Origin: Actinomycetota bacterium
GTDB lineage: Bacteria; Actinomycetota; Thermoleophilia; Gaiellales; Gaiellaceae
Assembly (NCBI GenBank): GCA_003170995.1
Contig: PMXT01000026.1
Coordinates: forward strand, 1 to 8,465
Length of the DNA stretch: 8,465 nt
Reading direction: 5' to 3'
Positions 6,886-8,465 of the stretch are shown piece by piece (within the stretch, counting starts at the first letter, position 1; every line of letters begins with the position of its first letter). The notes under the pieces are model-generated. The model did no database searches. It was not told the origin of the DNA and was given only the letters and a program-made list of their open reading frames with translations. The position numbers were made by a program, and so were the translations under genes.

Positions 6886-7302
6886 TCAGCTGTCCGCCCG
6901 CCCGTAGAGGTCTTCCAGCCGCACGATATCGTCGAGCTGCGGAGTCGAGACCTCGAACACGATCGTATCCTCGATTGCGCGCAGGCGATGAACCGTACCC
7001 GGCTCGAGGTGAAAAGCGATTCCGGGCCCGACGATCTCGCGGTTGGCCACTGGATTGCCAGCCAGGGCCAACTCAACCTCGGCGCGCCCCGACTGGAAAT
7101 ACCAAGCCTCGTCCTTCTGGTTGTGGAACTGCAGACTGAGCGCGTTGCCGGCACGAACGAAGAGGATCTTGCCCACGTACTGGTCGGTCTTGGCCCAGAT
7201 TTGCTCCCAGCCCCACGGCTTCTCGATGCGCTCCTGCTGGAATGCGAATGCATCGAGGCCTTCGAAGTTGGGTGAGGAAAGATTCGTCATTTCAGCACTC
7301 AT
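6886..7302 (-). CDS. Cupin protein, mannose-6-phosphate isomerase type II-like
   Basis: This 138-residue single cupin domain resembles the C-terminal isomerase domain of bifunctional ManC/AlgA enzymes, which interconvert mannose 6-phosphate and fructose 6-phosphate. It begins the conserved core with ERIEKPWGWEQIW (24-36). Cupin motif 1 follows (LSLQFHNQKDEAWYF, 56-69, with likely metal ligands H60 and E65), then PGTVHRL (101-107, ligand H105) and a terminal VSTPQLDDIVRLEDLYGR stretch typical of the family. It lacks a nucleotidyltransferase domain, but such an enzyme is encoded just upstream at 7462-8166, so the two may do the work of one ManC. ATG at 7302 is taken as the start, with an in-frame ATG at 7290 as the alternative; neither has a clear Shine-Dalgarno sequence. 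It may equally be a cupin with another sugar substrate. The gene is probably the first of the unit running to ahcY and comF. Confidence 0.88.
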   Translation of the reverse strand: MSAEMTNLSSPNFEGLDAFAFQQERIEKPWGWEQIWAKTDQYVGKILFVRAGNALSLQFHNQKDEAWYFQSGRAEVELALAGNPVANREIVGPGIAFHLEPGTVHRLRAIEDTIVFEVSTPQLDDIVRLEDLYGRADS

Positions 7303-7331
7303 ACCCGGGTTGGCGGGTTCCGAGTGCGCTC

Positions 7332-7337
7332 ATTTTA
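7332..7337 (-). promoter_or_regulatory. Possible -10 box upstream of the cupin gene
   Basis: The minus strand reads TAAAAT, five of six matches to TATAAT, in a local A/T-rich patch of a GC-rich spacer. A transcript would start at about 7325, leaving some 23 bases before the ATG at 7302. No recognisable -35 box lies 16-18 bases upstream. Confidence 0.3.
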
Positions 7338-7369
7338 GAGCCTATTCCGGTAGAGATGTGCGGCCGAGG

Positions 7370-7391
7370 GGGATGGGCTCTAGCCTATCCC
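7370..7391 (-). terminator. Hairpin in the gap after the nucleotidyltransferase gene
   Basis: GGGAT and GGC on one side pair with GCC and ATCCC on the other (3-bp inner stem, 4-base loop, 5-bp outer stem, one A-C mismatch on the transcribed strand). No T-run follows. With the larger hairpin at 7420-7449 it may mark the end of the ugd-nucleotidyltransferase transcript, or it may be incidental. Confidence 0.25.
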
Positions 7392-7419
7392 GTTAGGAAG
7401 GCGCGGGAGCTCGACGATC

Positions 7420-7449
7420 GATCGCGCGCAGCCGCGAGGCGCCGCGATC
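7420..7449 (-). terminator. GC-rich stem-loop 12 bases after the nucleotidyltransferase stop
   Basis: A perfect 7-bp outer stem (GATCGCG with CGCGATC, 7443-7449 and 7420-7426) encloses a 3-bp inner stem with a 4-base loop. Its place just downstream of the stop at 7462 suits a terminator without a U-tract, a form often reported in high-GC actinobacteria. Termination is inferred, not shown. Confidence 0.35.
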
Positions 7450-7461
7450 TGCGTCGCGCTC

Positions 7462-8166
7462 TCATTTGAGCCACTCGGGATGAGCGGCCACGTACTCGTC
7501 GGCCTGTCGTAACTGCTTGGGCGTATTGACGGTCAGCCAGATCCCCTCGTAGCGGAAGGCATACAGGCGCCCCTCGCGCGCCAGCTCGGGGAAGGTCGTG
7601 CGCTCGTGGTCACCACGTTCGGGAAAACGCGCCAGCGCCTCGGGCTCGAGCACGTAGAGACCCACGTTGACCCAGTGCGGCAGGCGCGGTGCCTCCTCGC
7701 TGAACCCCGAGACGAAGCCGTCCTCGCGCAGCTCGACGAGACCGAAGGGTGAGACGAGCGGCGCTACGGTCACGGTCGCCGCTGCACCCGAAGCCCTGTG
7801 CGCCTCGTAGAGCTGCTTCAGGTCGACCTCGAGCAACTCGTCGCCGTTCATGGCGAAGATCGCGCTTTTTGTTTTCAGCTGCTCTGCCGCGAGGCGAATG
7901 CCACCGCCGCGTCCGAGTGGCTCCGGCTCCTCGACGGGAACGATCTCGACGGCGAGACCTTCGAGGTCGGCGGTGAACTCGTCTCCTTTCCCAGCCGCGC
8001 AGGCGAGCAGAACGCGCTCAACTCCCGCGTCGCGCAGGCGAACTATCTGATGGGCGACGAGCGGGCGTCCGCATACCGCTATCAGCGGCTTCGGTTTTCC
8101 CTTCGCGGCTTCGCCGAGGCGCTCGGCCTTACCACCAGCGAGGATGATCGCTTCGCGGGGTATCAC
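7462..8166 (-). CDS. Sugar-phosphate nucleotidyltransferase, mannose-1-phosphate guanylyltransferase-like
   Basis: A single-domain NTP_transferase enzyme of 234 residues that would activate a sugar 1-phosphate with a nucleotide in the cytoplasm. It shows the signature AIILAGGKAERLG (6-18), GKPKPLIAVCGRP (23-35) with the conserved lysine, EPLGRGGGI (82-90), the metal-binding NGDE (107-110), VNVGLYVLEPEAL before the C-terminus and GIWLTVNTPKQLRQADEY at the end. This arrangement is most like mannose-1-phosphate guanylyltransferase relatives, and a neighbouring isomerase-type cupin fits GDP-mannose synthesis. The substrate is not proven, and heptose or glucose versions exist. The start is GTG at 8166, whose GTGA overlaps the stop of the UDP-glucose dehydrogenase gene and suggests translational coupling. 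The frame stays open for 23 more codons upstream, but these only shadow the dehydrogenase and the family motif starts at the GTG. Two hairpins follow the stop. Confidence 0.88.
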   Translation of the reverse strand: MIPREAIILAGGKAERLGEAAKGKPKPLIAVCGRPLVAHQIVRLRDAGVERVLLACAAGKGDEFTADLEGLAVEIVPVEEPEPLGRGGGIRLAAEQLKTKSAIFAMNGDELLEVDLKQLYEAHRASGAAATVTVAPLVSPFGLVELREDGFVSGFSEEAPRLPHWVNVGLYVLEPEALARFPERGDHERTTFPELAREGRLYAFRYEGIWLTVNTPKQLRQADEYVAAHPEWLK

Positions 8167-8465
8167 TCCGGCGCCGGTTCGGAGGCTTTGGCTCCGGCTA
8201 GCGCAGAGCTGCAGTGTCCCGGTCGCCCCACGCACTCGTAAGTGAATCCGGCCGCCCTGACCCGATCGGGATCGAGAAGATTGCGACCGTCGATGATGAG
8301 AGGATTACGCATGGCGCGGCTCACCGTCTCGGAAGCTAGCTCGCGTAGCTCCTTCCATTCGGTGACGATAACGGCCGCATCGGCGCCCGTGACGGCCTCG
8401 AGCACACTGTCACAGAACTGCGCTCCGCGCAGATAGCTGTCGCGCTCGGCCATCGGATCCCAGGC
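8163..8465 (-). CDS. ugd: UDP-glucose 6-dehydrogenase, C-terminal end (gene runs off the right edge)
   Basis: UDP-glucose dehydrogenase oxidises UDP-glucose to UDP-glucuronate with NAD, supplying capsule, exopolysaccharide or teichuronic-type polymers. Only the last 100 codons are in the window. They contain AWDPMAERD at the very edge, GADAAVIVTEWKELREL, then NPLIIDGRNLLDPDRVRAAGFTYECVGRP, which is the hallmark C-terminal UDP-binding domain ending of this family (DGRN followed by G-x-x-Y-x-x-x-GRP). After the conserved end, about 18 residues of A/S/E/P-rich tail follow. The ATG at 8453 is internal, because the preceding codons continue the conserved domain without a stop. The TGA stop overlaps the GTG of the nucleotidyltransferase gene, so the two are one operon. 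GDP-mannose or UDP-N-acetylmannosamine dehydrogenases are related, but VTEW and the DGRN...GRP ending favour UDP-glucose. Confidence 0.9.
   Translation of the reverse strand, partial: AWDPMAERDSYLRGAQFCDSVLEAVTGADAAVIVTEWKELRELASETVSRAMRNPLIIDGRNLLDPDRVRAAGFTYECVGRPGHCSSALAGAKASEPAPE

Noticed and set aside
8167..8235. 23-codon N-terminal extension of the nucleotidyltransferase at 7462-8166
   Set aside because: It overlaps the coding end of the UDP-glucose dehydrogenase gene in another frame, and the family motif begins at the GTG that overlaps its stop.

Overview
All convincing genes in this 8.5 kb window lie on the minus strand, so transcription runs from high to low coordinates. The DNA is GC-rich with strong G/C preference at third codon positions, and GTG and TTG starts are common. 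There are no mobile elements, tRNA or rRNA genes, or CRISPR arrays. The order comF - hpf - secA, with an adenosylhomocysteinase gene upstream, resembles the sahH...comF-hpf-secA1 region of Mycobacterium. Together with possible leaderless promoters, this suggests a high-GC actinobacterium, perhaps of a deep lineage such as Thermoleophilia. The lineage is an inference and was not tested.

In transcription order, the right part (8465 to 7462) holds the 3' end of a UDP-glucose dehydrogenase gene. It overlaps by four bases (GTGA) a sugar-1-phosphate nucleotidyltransferase gene. A 159-base gap with two hairpins and a TAAAAT box probably separates transcription units. The next genes are a stand-alone mannose-6-phosphate-isomerase-type cupin, a short-type S-adenosylhomocysteine hydrolase (ahcY), a second nucleotidyltransferase and comF. 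The ahcY start site sits inside an inverted repeat.

A 256-base gap between comF and hpf can fold into a three-way junction on the transcribed strand. This is the place where the known raiA structured RNA is found in other bacteria, so an ncRNA is proposed there. The long-form ribosome hibernation factor gene (hpf) follows and overlaps (GTGA) an unrecognised 206-residue gene. After a possible terminator and promoter come a 42-codon small ORF and an unrecognised 309-residue gene. The C-terminal half of the 309-residue protein is a diverged copy of the 206-residue protein. The window ends with the first 422 codons of secA.

Functionally, the right half concerns nucleotide sugars for cell-surface polymers (UDP-glucuronate and probably GDP- or dTDP-sugars) plus recycling of the methylation by-product S-adenosylhomocysteine. 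The left half is housekeeping (ribosome hibernation and protein export) interleaved with the unnamed paralogous pair. The least explained items are the comF-hpf intergenic RNA structure, the paralogous pair beside hpf and secA, and the ahcY leader.
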